A DNA stretch of 64,000 bases from Terrimesophilobacter sp964651535 (GTDB lineage: Bacteria; Actinomycetota; Actinomycetes; Actinomycetales; Microbacteriaceae), in NCBI GenBank assembly GCA_964651535.1, contig CAZYYE010000003.1, positions 186,001 to 250,000 of the forward strand, read 5' to 3'. Position 1 is the stretch's first letter; every line of letters starts with the position of its first letter. Both the position numbers and the translations under genes were made by a program. Positions 8,376 through 15,970 of the stretch are shown one piece after another. Below the pieces are notes generated by a model, which saw nothing but the letters and a program-made list of their open reading frames with translations, had not been told where the DNA came from and searched no databases.

Positions 8376-9240
8376 CCGTGATGTTTTTGAGTGCTTCCGT
8401 GAACTCCGACGGGATAATCCAGAGTTTGCTCGATTCGCCCTCTGCGATCTTGGGGAGGGTGAGGAGGTACTGGTAGGCGAGGAGCTCGGGGTCCGGCTTG
8501 CCGTCGTGGATCGCCTTGAACACCGTCGTGATGGCCTGTCCTTCTCCCTCGGCGCGAAGCACGGCAGCCCTCGCGTACCCCTCGGCCTGAAGAATCGCCG
8601 CCTGGCGCGCGCCCTCCGCTTCGAGGATCTGCGACTGTTTCGTGCCCTCAGCGGTGAGGATCACGGCACGACGGTCACGCTCTGCGCGCATCTGCTTCTC
8701 CATGGAATCCTGGATGGACAGCGGCGGGTCGATCGCCTTGAGCTCGACACGTCCGACGCGAATTCCCCACTTGCCCGTCGCCTCATCGAGCACGATGCGC
8801 AACTGGCCGTTGATGTTGTCTCGGCTCGTGAGTGCCTCTTCAAGGTTCAGACCACCCACGACGTTACGCAGGGTCGTCGTCGTAAGTTGTTCGACCGCGC
8901 CCAGATAGTTGGCAATCTCGTAGGTGGCCGCGCGCGCATCCGTGACCTGGAAGTAGACGACGGTGTCGATGGAGACCACGAGGTTGTCTTCCGTGATGAC
9001 CGGTTGCGGGGGAAAGGAAACGACCTGTTCGCGCATGTCGATGAGCGGCCGAACCCGATCGATAAGCGGAATGACAATGTTCAATCCAGGCATGAGCGTC
9101 TTGTGATACTTGCCGAGACGCTCGACCACTCCCGCGCGCGCCTGCGGAATTATCCGGATAGCGCGGAACAGGATCGTCAGGACGAAAATCGCGACGACGA
9201 CGATCAGCAGGATGAGCAGCACGCTTCCGAAATCATTCAC
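8338..9240 (-). CDS. SPFH/band 7 (stomatin/QmcA-like) membrane protein
   Basis: A 300-residue protein: one N-terminal membrane helix (about 6-26), then a band 7/SPFH domain (about 28-190, with LIDMREQVVSFPPQPVITED) and an Ala/Glu-rich coiled-coil segment (about 190-245, repeats of EAEGARQAAILQAEG type). Such proteins oligomerise in membrane microdomains and often pair with NfeD proteins and proteases. The GTG at 9240 overlaps the TGA of the NfeD-like gene as GTGA, which supports the start and the functional pairing. No specific substrate can be deduced. Confidence 0.92.
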   Translation of the reverse strand: MNDFGSVLLILLIVVVAIFVLTILFRAIRIIPQARAGVVERLGKYHKTLMPGLNIVIPLIDRVRPLIDMREQVVSFPPQPVITEDNLVVSIDTVVYFQVTDARAATYEIANYLGAVEQLTTTTLRNVVGGLNLEEALTSRDNINGQLRIVLDEATGKWGIRVGRVELKAIDPPLSIQDSMEKQMRAERDRRAVILTAEGTKQSQILEAEGARQAAILQAEGYARAAVLRAEGEGQAITTVFKAIHDGKPDPELLAYQYLLTLPKIAEGESSKLWIIPSEFTEALKNITGGFLGAKDAPGA

Positions 9241-9710
9241 TTTGCGTTGCCTTTCACGGGAGCGACCATGGCGGTCGCACCCTCGATCGCGGTGACCGTA
9301 ATTCGGTCACCGACTTCCAGTGGAGACTTTGCCGCGGTAGTCAGCCGCGCCGTCCAGGTTTCTCCGATCGAGAGCTTCACTTGCCCCTCGTTGTCGACGA
9401 AATCCCGGATGACGGTGCCCTCCATCCCGATGAGAGCGTCCACGAGCGTTTTCGTCGGATCACTGCCGCGCTTGAGCCGTCGCAGCAAGGGCGGCCGCAC
9501 CGCGAGAACCAACAGCAGCGCGAGAATGGCGGCGATCACGATCTGAGCCCACCAGGGCAGACCCAGGAGCCCGGAAACGAGGCCACCGAGGCTGCCGAGT
9601 GCGAGCATGAGGAAGGTGAATTCGAGGGTGTTCATCTCGACGATGAGGAAGATGAGAATGAGGGCAAGCCACACGATCCAGGCGTAGCTGCTGACAAGTT
9701 CGACTGTCAT
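9237..9710 (-). CDS. NfeD-like membrane protein
   Basis: A 157-residue protein: two to three membrane helices in the first about 80 residues, then a C-terminal OB-fold of the NfeD type (about 95-155, containing GMEGTVIRDFVDNEGQVKL and GDRITVTAIEG). NfeD proteins are partners of SPFH/stomatin proteins, here encoded immediately downstream with a GTGA overlap. ATG 9710 is chosen over the in-frame TTG at 9725 because AGAGG lies 6 bases before it. The short form lacks the ClpP-like protease domain of long NfeD proteins. Confidence 0.88.
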   Translation of the reverse strand: MTVELVSSYAWIVWLALILIFLIVEMNTLEFTFLMLALGSLGGLVSGLLGLPWWAQIVIAAILALLLVLAVRPPLLRRLKRGSDPTKTLVDALIGMEGTVIRDFVDNEGQVKLSIGETWTARLTTAAKSPLEVGDRITVTAIEGATAMVAPVKGNAK

Positions 9711-9762
9711 CTCGCACCTCTTCAACCTCGTGTTACTACTGAAACTAGCACGCCGGAGTTGC

Positions 9763-9768
9763 TAGGGT
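9763..9768 (+). promoter_or_regulatory. -10 box of a probably leaderless SDR gene
   Basis: TAGGGT, seven bases before the GTG at 9776, matches the actinobacterial -10 pattern TANNNT. No ribosome site lies between, so the message probably begins at the start codon. Confidence 0.5.
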
Positions 9769-9775
9769 CTGGGGT

Positions 9776-10540
9776 GTGAGCACACTTTTGAAGGCCCATT
9801 CCCTCGACGGAAAGCGGGCGCTCGTCACCGGTTCATCGCGCGGCATCGGAGCCGAGACCGTCGCTTACCTTTCCGAAGCCGGCGCGAGCGTCGTCGTCAA
9901 CTACCGCAACAAGGAAAAACGCGCTCTTCAGCTCGTCGAGCGACTCGAGAATGCGGGCGGAACAGCGATCGCGGTCGGGGCGGACCTCACCGACCCTTCG
10001 TCCGTCGCGTCGATGTTCGAGACCATTCGAGAGGCATGGGGCGGGCTCGACATTCTCGTGCTCAACGCGTCGGGCGGCATGGAGTCAGGCATGGCGGAGG
10101 ACTACGCCATGCGCCTCAATCGCGACGCGCAAGTGAGCCTGCTCACGTCGGCTCTTCCGTTGCTCGCACGGGGGTCGAGGGTCGTTTTCGTCACGAGCCA
10201 CCAGGCCCACTTCATTCACACGGTGCCGACAATGCCGGAATACGAACCAGTCGCATTGAGCAAACGCGCGGGCGAAGACGCACTTCGCGCCATGATCCCG
10301 CAATTGGATGAGCTCGGGATCGAATTTGTCGTCGTGTCGGGGGACATGATCGAGGGCACGATCACCGCGACCCTCCTGGAGCGGGCAAATCCGGGTGCTA
10401 TCAGCGCACGAAAAGAGGCGGCGGGTCGCCTCTACAACGTTTCGGAGTTTGCGGCGGAAGTGGCAAAGGCGACCGTCGAGCCGGTCCCCGACAACAACAC
10501 GAGGTACATCGGCGACGTCTCAGAGTTCACCTCGAACTGA
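9776..10540 (+). CDS. Short-chain dehydrogenase/reductase (SDR) family protein
   Basis: A 254-residue Rossmann-fold protein. The nucleotide-binding motif TGSSRGIGAE is at 18-27, with NYRNKEK after strand 2 (a basic residue there suggests NADP) and LVLNASGGM at 95-102 in place of the usual NNAG. The active site is unusual: Ser141 is present, but Tyr156 and Lys163 are separated by six residues (YEPVALSK) where the family normally has YxxxK. The substrate is unknown. It stands alone between the NfeD operon and the S9 peptidase, and starts with GTG directly after a -10-like box. Confidence 0.88.
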   Translation: MSTLLKAHSLDGKRALVTGSSRGIGAETVAYLSEAGASVVVNYRNKEKRALQLVERLENAGGTAIAVGADLTDPSSVASMFETIREAWGGLDILVLNASGGMESGMAEDYAMRLNRDAQVSLLTSALPLLARGSRVVFVTSHQAHFIHTVPTMPEYEPVALSKRAGEDALRAMIPQLDELGIEFVVVSGDMIEGTITATLLERANPGAISARKEAAGRLYNVSEFAAEVAKATVEPVPDNNTRYIGDVSEFTSN

Positions 10541-10548
10541 GTGGTGCT

Positions 10549-10554
10549 TAGAGT
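10549..10554 (+). promoter_or_regulatory. -10 box of a probably leaderless S9 peptidase gene
   Basis: TAGAGT lies six bases before the GTG at 10561, in the short gap after the SDR stop. The same TANNNT-N6/7-start layout recurs at other single genes in this window. Confidence 0.5.
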
Positions 10555-10560
10555 GGTGGA

Positions 10561-12564
10561 GTGAAACCCACCGACCTGCCGCTCCTCACGAGTGTTTCCC
10601 GCCCCACCATTCACCCCGACGGCACGTGGGCGGTGTTCGGAACCTCGACGCCCAACCTCGACGCGGACGCTTACGTCGGACAATTGTGGCGCGTGGCGCT
10701 GGACACAAGCTCGGCACCTCGGCGCATCTCGCGAGGGGTCAACGACGGCGCGCCGCGATTCAGCCCTGACGGTACACGCATCGCGTTCCTGCGCGCGGAT
10801 GGCGAGAATCCGCCGCAAGTTCACGTCATGCTCGCGAGCGGGGGAGAAGCGGTTGCCGCGACGGACGAAAAACTCGGTGTGGGCTCGTTCGAGTGGTCGC
10901 CTGATGGCGCGGCGCTCGCTTACACGGCCCGGAGAGCGGAACCGGGCCGCTACGGAACGGTCAAGGATCTCGGGCCGGGGGCTGAACCGCCGCGGCGGAT
11001 CGTCACCGCCAAGTACCGGGCCAATGCGCTCGGTTACACCAATGACCGCCGCAATCACCTCTTCCTCGTCGACGCCCCCGACCCTTCCGGCGAACCGACG
11101 TATCGACGCGCTCCCTCCGCGCACGAGCCGGCTCCCGAACCGCACCGGCCGGTGCCGGAGCCTCGCCAGTTGACGGATGGCGACGTCGATGACGGCTACA
11201 TCCGATTCCATCCTTCGGGCCGGCTGCTCGCCTTCGTTTCCGCACGGCACGCCGAACGCGACATCGACCTCGCGAACAACATTCACACGGTCGATCTCGA
11301 CGACCCCGATGCTGAACCCGTCGCGCTCACGGGAAAGCATGCCCGATACGGCATCAACGGCTTCGCTTTCGCCCCCGACGGCACCATTTATTTTGTGGGC
11401 AGCGATCTCGGGGCCGACGGGCGCGATTTCGTCGGCCGAAACGGCGCGCTGTACCGGCTTTCGACGGACGGCTCTTCCGCGCAGCGGCTGACCGACCCCA
11501 CCACGAGCGACCTTTCCGACGGCGCAAACGAGCTGAAGGTGTCGTCCGACGGACGAGTGCTCGCCCTCAATACGTGGCGCGGCACGGTCGAGCTGTTGTC
11601 GATCGGCGCGGACGGAGAAATGGATCGGGTCGTGGCCGGCGACCGCGTGGTGCACGGATTCGACGAAGCTGCGGGCGCCGTCGTCGTGAGCTTTTCGGAT
11701 GCTGCAACCATGGGGGATGTCGCGGTCGCACAGCCAACGGGGATCACGCCCCTCACGGACTTCTCTAGCACGCTCCGGGAAGCGGGCGTCGCGCCGATCG
11801 TCGAACTCACGGTCACGGCGCGAGATGGAACTCCCGTGCACGGCTGGATGCTCACCCCGAAAGGAGACGGTCCGCACCCGGTGCTTCTCAATATCCACGG
11901 CGGTCCGTACACGCAGTACACCGGGAGTTTCTTCGACGAAGCGCAAGTGTACGTCGCGGCCGGGTACGGCGTCGTCCTGTGCAATCCTCGAGGATCGTCA
12001 GGCTACGGCGAGGAGTTCGGCAGAGCAATCCGGCAACGCATGGGCACGGTCGACCACACGGATGTCCTCGACTTCCTGGACGGCGCCCTCGCCGCGAATC
12101 CGTTGCTCGACCCTGCAAGGCTCGGCATCATGGGCGGGTCGTACGGCGGCTACCTCACGGCGTGGACTATCGCGCAGGATCACCGGTTTGCGGCCGCAAT
12201 CGTGGAACGCGGATACCTCGACCCTGAGGTGTTCGTCGGCACCTCGGACATCGGCGACTTCTTCAGCGACGAGTACACGGGGACTGATCCCGCGCACATC
12301 CGCGCGCAAAGCCCGCAGGCTTTCGTGCACCAGGTGACGACGCCGACGCTCGTCGTGCACTCCGAAGACGATTTACGCTGCCCGCTGTCGCAGGGGGAGC
12401 GGTACTACTCCGCGCTCAGGCGGCAGGGAGTCGACACCGAGCTCCTCATTTTCCCGGGGGAGAACCACGAATTGAGCCGCAGCGGCCGCCCCCGCCACCG
12501 ACTCCAGCGGTTCGAGGCCGTCCTGGACTGGTGGGCACGACACCTGCCGATCGAGGGCGTGTGA
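10561..12564 (+). CDS. S9-family serine peptidase (acylaminoacyl/prolyl-oligopeptidase type)
   Basis: A 667-residue peptidase. Residues 1 to about 400 form a beta-propeller-like region with WD40-like/TolB-type repeats (SPDGTRIAFLRADGE, SPDGAALAY, FHPSGRLLAFV). The alpha/beta-hydrolase domain (about 405-660) carries the nucleophile in GIMGGSYGGYL (Ser527), Asp604 in SEDDLRCP and His636 in GENHELSR. The propeller limits access to short peptides, so it probably trims oligopeptides or acylated peptides in the cytoplasm; there is no signal peptide. Its stop overlaps the GTG of the AraC-type regulator gene (GTGA). Confidence 0.93.
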   Translation: MKPTDLPLLTSVSRPTIHPDGTWAVFGTSTPNLDADAYVGQLWRVALDTSSAPRRISRGVNDGAPRFSPDGTRIAFLRADGENPPQVHVMLASGGEAVAATDEKLGVGSFEWSPDGAALAYTARRAEPGRYGTVKDLGPGAEPPRRIVTAKYRANALGYTNDRRNHLFLVDAPDPSGEPTYRRAPSAHEPAPEPHRPVPEPRQLTDGDVDDGYIRFHPSGRLLAFVSARHAERDIDLANNIHTVDLDDPDAEPVALTGKHARYGINGFAFAPDGTIYFVGSDLGADGRDFVGRNGALYRLSTDGSSAQRLTDPTTSDLSDGANELKVSSDGRVLALNTWRGTVELLSIGADGEMDRVVAGDRVVHGFDEAAGAVVVSFSDAATMGDVAVAQPTGITPLTDFSSTLREAGVAPIVELTVTARDGTPVHGWMLTPKGDGPHPVLLNIHGGPYTQYTGSFFDEAQVYVAAGYGVVLCNPRGSSGYGEEFGRAIRQRMGTVDHTDVLDFLDGALAANPLLDPARLGIMGGSYGGYLTAWTIAQDHRFAAAIVERGYLDPEVFVGTSDIGDFFSDEYTGTDPAHIRAQSPQAFVHQVTTPTLVVHSEDDLRCPLSQGERYYSALRRQGVDTELLIFPGENHELSRSGRPRHRLQRFEAVLDWWARHLPIEGV

Positions 12565-13025
12565 CCGTGCTGAGATCGGACCTCTCCGCTGCCGATGCCC
12601 AGCGCCTGTCGAACCTGTCGCAATTGCGCCGGGTGCGCGACCGAATGGACAGGGAGTTCGCGCTCCCGCTCGACGTCGAAGCTCTCGCGAGAGACGCCAA
12701 CATGTCCGCGGGGCACCTCAGCCGATCGTTCCGGGCAGCATACGGCGAACCGCCGTACTCATACCTCATGACGCGTCGAATCGAGCGCGCCATGGCGCTG
12801 CTCAGGCTCGGCGAACTGAGCGTGACCGAAGTGTGCTTCGCCGTCGGGTGCTCGTCGCTGGGCACCTTCAGCACGCGGTTCAGCGAACTCGTGGGGGTAT
12901 CGCCCACCGAGTACCGAACCAATCCCGATCATTCGACGCAGGGAATTCCTTCGTGCGTGGCGAAGCAAGTGACGAAACCAGTCAGGAATAAAGAAGCCAA
13001 GCGTCAGGCGGCAACAATAGGCTGA
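12561..13025 (+). CDS. AraC-family helix-turn-helix transcriptional regulator
   Basis: A 154-residue protein made almost only of the AraC DNA-binding domain: helix-turn-helix one at LDVEALARDANMSAGHLSR and helix-turn-helix two at SVTEVCFAVGCSSLGTFSTR, closing with the conserved GVSPTEYR. No ligand-binding domain is present, so a signal would have to come from a short tail or a partner. GTG 12561 overlaps the peptidase stop; a second GTG at 12567 is also possible. The next gene is a VOC protein; an AraC-like regulator next to a VOC/glyoxalase gene is a common actinobacterial pairing, so it probably controls that gene. Confidence 0.9.
   Translation: MTVLRSDLSAADAQRLSNLSQLRRVRDRMDREFALPLDVEALARDANMSAGHLSRSFRAAYGEPPYSYLMTRRIERAMALLRLGELSVTEVCFAVGCSSLGTFSTRFSELVGVSPTEYRTNPDHSTQGIPSCVAKQVTKPVRNKEAKRQAATIG
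13018..13023 (+). promoter_or_regulatory. -10 box of a probably leaderless VOC gene
   Basis: TAGGCT overlaps the last codons of the AraC-type gene and sits seven bases before the ATG at 13031. A separate promoter inside the end of the regulator gene would let the VOC gene be expressed on its own. Confidence 0.45.
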
Positions 13026-13030
13026 CCGCC

Positions 13031-13453
13031 ATGGACATCACGATTCACACGGTTTTTCTCCCTCACGACGATCCAGAGGCCGCCACAACGTTCTACCGGG
13101 ACGTTCTCGGTTTCGAGATCCGCAACGATGTGGGCTACAACGGGATGCACTGGCTGACGGTCGGACCGACCGACCAGCCAGGGACGTCCATCGTGTTGTA
13201 CCCGCCGCAGGCCGACCCTGGAGTCACCGAGGACGAGAAGCGCATGATCGCCGAAATGATGGCGAAGGGCACGTTCGGCCACCTGATCTTCGCAAGCGGG
13301 AATGTCGATGCCACGTTCGCGGAACTCGAAGCAGCCGGGGCGGAAGTCGTGCAGGAACCCACGGACCAGCCCTATGGCGTGCGGGACTGCGCGTTTCGCG
13401 ACCCCGCCGGCAATCTCCTCCGAATACAGCAGGTCGGTACCGCGTCACGGTGA
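13031..13453 (+). CDS. VOC-family (glyoxalase/bleomycin-resistance-type) protein
   Basis: A 140-residue protein with the two beta-alpha-beta-beta-beta modules of the vicinal-oxygen-chelate fold: PEAATTFYRDVLGFEIRND near the N terminus, and FAELEAAGAEVVQEP with YGVRDCAFRDPAGNLLRI at the end. Candidate metal ligands are in the usual places (a His in the first strand near residue 5 and Glu/Asp residues in the second half). Members range from glyoxalases to antibiotic-binding proteins; the sequence does not decide between them. It lies between an AraC-type regulator and a UvrA-like ATPase. Confidence 0.88.
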   Translation: MDITIHTVFLPHDDPEAATTFYRDVLGFEIRNDVGYNGMHWLTVGPTDQPGTSIVLYPPQADPGVTEDEKRMIAEMMAKGTFGHLIFASGNVDATFAELEAAGAEVVQEPTDQPYGVRDCAFRDPAGNLLRIQQVGTASR

Positions 13454-13464
13454 GCGGATGAGAT

Positions 13465-13470
13465 TACGCT
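13465..13470 (+). promoter_or_regulatory. -10 box of a probably leaderless UvrA-like gene
   Basis: TACGCT lies seven bases before the ATG at 13478, with no ribosome site between. It fits the TANNNT-N7-start pattern seen elsewhere in the window. Confidence 0.45.
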
Positions 13471-13477
13471 GATTTCC

Positions 13478-15838
13478 ATGCCATCGCCCCATCCAGCCGA
13501 TACCCACGACCTGATCCGCGTGCGCGGCGCGCGCGTGAACAACCTGAAGGACATCAGCGTCGAAATCCCGAAACGGCGGTTGACCGTGTTCACGGGCATC
13601 TCCGGATCCGGGAAGAGTTCGCTCGTGTTCGACACGATCGCCGCGGAGTCGCAGCGGATGATCAACGAGACCTACAGCACGTTCGTCCAGGGATTCATGC
13701 CGACGCTCGCGAGGCCGGACGTCGACGTCCTGGAAGGTCTCACGACCGCGATCATCGTGGACCAGGAGCGCATGGGCGCGAACCCGCGTTCCACCGTGGG
13801 CACTGCGACGGACGCGAACGCCCTCTTGCGCATCCTGTTCAGCCGGCTCGGACAGCCGCACATCGGATCCCCTCAGGCGTTCTCCTTCAACGTCGCGTCC
13901 ATCAGCGGCGCGGGAGCCGTCACATTTCAGAAGGGCGGAGAAAAGGTCAAGGAGCGGCGCGAGTTCAGCATCACCGGAGGGATGTGCCCGCGGTGCGAGG
14001 GGACGGGCAACGTCACCGACTTCGACCTGACCGCGCTCTACGACGACAGCAAATCGTTGAGCGAGGGCGCCATCACGGTCCCCGGCTACAGCATGGACGG
14101 CTGGTACGGGCGCATTTACAAGGGGAGCGGCTATTTCGATCCCGACAAGCCGATCGCGAAGTACACGAAGAAGGAACTGAACGACCTGTTGCACAGGGAG
14201 CCGACCAAGATCAAGGTCGACGGCATCAACCTCACGTACGAAGGGCTCATCCCGAAGATCCAGCGGTCGATGCTCTCGAAAGACAAGGAGGCGATGCAGC
14301 CGCACATCCGGGCGTTCGTGGAACGCGCGGTGACGTTCACGACGTGCCCGGAGTGCGAAGGCACGCGCCTCAACGAAGGGGCGCGATCGTCGAAGATCAA
14401 AGGCATCAGCATCGCGGATGCCTGTTCCATGCAGATCAGCGACCTCGCGGAGTGGGTGAGCGGCATCCGGGACGAATCCGTCGCGCCGCTGCTGTCCACT
14501 CTTCGCCACACGCTCGACTCGTTCGTGTCGATCGGGCTCGGATACCTGTCGCTCGAACGCCCCTCCGGCACGCTGTCGGGCGGCGAATCGCAGCGCACCA
14601 AGATGATCCGCCACCTCGGATCCTCGCTCACGGATGTCACGTACGTGTTCGATGAGCCGACCGTCGGCCTGCATCCGCACGACATTCAGCGGATGAACGA
14701 GTTGCTGGTGCAGCTGAGGGACAAGGGCAACACGGTGCTCGTCGTGGAGCACAAACCGGAGCTCATCGAGATCGCCGACCACGTCGTCGACCTCGGGCCC
14801 GGCGCCGGGAGCGCCGGGGGAGAGGTGACGTTCGAGGGGACCGTTGCGGGGTTGCGGGGCAGCAAGACCGTGACGGGACAGCACCTGGACGATCGCGCCT
14901 CCCTTAAACCTGACGTTCGCACGGCCGTGGGGACCATCGAAGTGCGCGGAGCGAACGCGAACAACCTGAAGAATGTGGATGTCGACATTCCGCTCGGAAC
15001 CCTCGTCGTCGTGACGGGAGTTGCCGGTTCGGGAAAGAGCTCGCTGCTTGCCGGTTCCGTGTCGGGCCGGGACGGCGTCGTCTCGGTCGATCAGGGAGCC
15101 ATCAAGGGCTCGCGCCGCAGCAACCCGGCCACCTACACCGGGCTGCTCGAGCCCATCCGCAAGGCGTTCGCGAAGGAAAACGGTGTGAAGCCGGCCCTGT
15201 TCAGCGCGAACTCGGAAGGCGCCTGCCCGAACTGCAACGGCGCCGGCGTGATCTACACGGATCTCGGCGTCATGGCGGGCGTGGAGACCGTGTGCGAGGT
15301 ATGCGAGGGAAAGCGGTTCGAGGCCACCGTGCTCGAGTACACGTTCGGCGGCCGCAACATCGCCGACGTGCTGTCGATGCCCGTGTCTGAGGCAAAATCG
15401 TTTTTCGGCCCGGGGGAGTCGGCCATCCCCGCTGCCCACACGATTCTGGAGCGTCTCGCGGATGTCGGGCTCGGCTACATCCAGCTCGGACAGCCGCTCA
15501 CGACGCTGTCCGGCGGCGAACGCCAGAGGCTCAAGCTCGCAACGCAAATGGCGGAAAAGGGCAACGTGTACGTGCTTGATGAGCCGACGAGCGGCCTTCA
15601 CCTGGCGGATGTCGAGAACCTGCTCGGCCTGCTGGACCGGCTCGTCGACTCCGGGAAGTCGGTCATCGTGATCGAACACCATCAGGCCGTCATGGCGCAC
15701 GCCGACTGGATCATTGACATCGGGCCCGGTGCCGGCCACGACGGCGGAGAAATCGTTTACGAAGGTACGCCGGCAGATCTCGTCCGGAAGCCATCAACGC
15801 TCACCGGGGAGCATCTCGCCGTGTACGTCGCGCGCTAA
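13478..15838 (+). CDS. UvrA-like ABC ATPase (short UvrA paralogue, DrrC/UvrA2 type)
   Basis: A 786-residue tandem ABC ATPase of the UvrA family, clearly shorter than housekeeping UvrA (about 950). Both ATPase modules are complete: Walker A GISGSGKSS (about 40-48) and GVAGSGKSS (about 514-522), signatures LSGGESQR and LSGGERQR, and Walker B regions VFDEPTVGLHP and VLDEPTSGLHL. Zinc-module cysteines appear as CPRCEGTG/CPECEGTR and CPNCNGAG/CEVCEGKR. The missing length is consistent with loss of the UvrB-binding insertion, as in the daunorubicin-resistance protein DrrC and UvrA2 proteins. Such paralogues are linked to tolerance of DNA-binding drugs. The main uvrA should be elsewhere. Confidence 0.92.
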   Translation: MPSPHPADTHDLIRVRGARVNNLKDISVEIPKRRLTVFTGISGSGKSSLVFDTIAAESQRMINETYSTFVQGFMPTLARPDVDVLEGLTTAIIVDQERMGANPRSTVGTATDANALLRILFSRLGQPHIGSPQAFSFNVASISGAGAVTFQKGGEKVKERREFSITGGMCPRCEGTGNVTDFDLTALYDDSKSLSEGAITVPGYSMDGWYGRIYKGSGYFDPDKPIAKYTKKELNDLLHREPTKIKVDGINLTYEGLIPKIQRSMLSKDKEAMQPHIRAFVERAVTFTTCPECEGTRLNEGARSSKIKGISIADACSMQISDLAEWVSGIRDESVAPLLSTLRHTLDSFVSIGLGYLSLERPSGTLSGGESQRTKMIRHLGSSLTDVTYVFDEPTVGLHPHDIQRMNELLVQLRDKGNTVLVVEHKPELIEIADHVVDLGPGAGSAGGEVTFEGTVAGLRGSKTVTGQHLDDRASLKPDVRTAVGTIEVRGANANNLKNVDVDIPLGTLVVVTGVAGSGKSSLLAGSVSGRDGVVSVDQGAIKGSRRSNPATYTGLLEPIRKAFAKENGVKPALFSANSEGACPNCNGAGVIYTDLGVMAGVETVCEVCEGKRFEATVLEYTFGGRNIADVLSMPVSEAKSFFGPGESAIPAAHTILERLADVGLGYIQLGQPLTTLSGGERQRLKLATQMAEKGNVYVLDEPTSGLHLADVENLLGLLDRLVDSGKSVIVIEHHQAVMAHADWIIDIGPGAGHDGGEIVYEGTPADLVRKPSTLTGEHLAVYVAR

Positions 15839-15868
15839 GCCCCGTCCTGCGGGCGCAGCTTGTATCCG

Positions 15869-15882
15869 ATAATGCACATTAT
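15869..15882. promoter_or_regulatory. Inverted repeat in an AT-rich island before the flavoenzyme gene
   Basis: ATAATG-CA-CATTAT, a dyad with 6-base arms, sits in a short AT-rich stretch (about 15860-15900) about 90 bases before the flavoenzyme start. It could be an operator. I see no regulator gene beside it. Confidence 0.4.
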
Positions 15883-15970
15883 GTCAGTTTGATTATTCGC
15901 AGCGGCCTACGACAACTTCCGCACCGCCCCGCGCGCCCACTCTCCTAGAATGCTGCCAGGGAGGCGCGCA

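Noticed and set aside
13445..15739. Open frame of about 764 codons on the minus strand opposite the UvrA-like gene
   Set aside because: Same codon-bias artefact; no domain, no ribosome site, and the plus-strand frame has complete ABC motifs.
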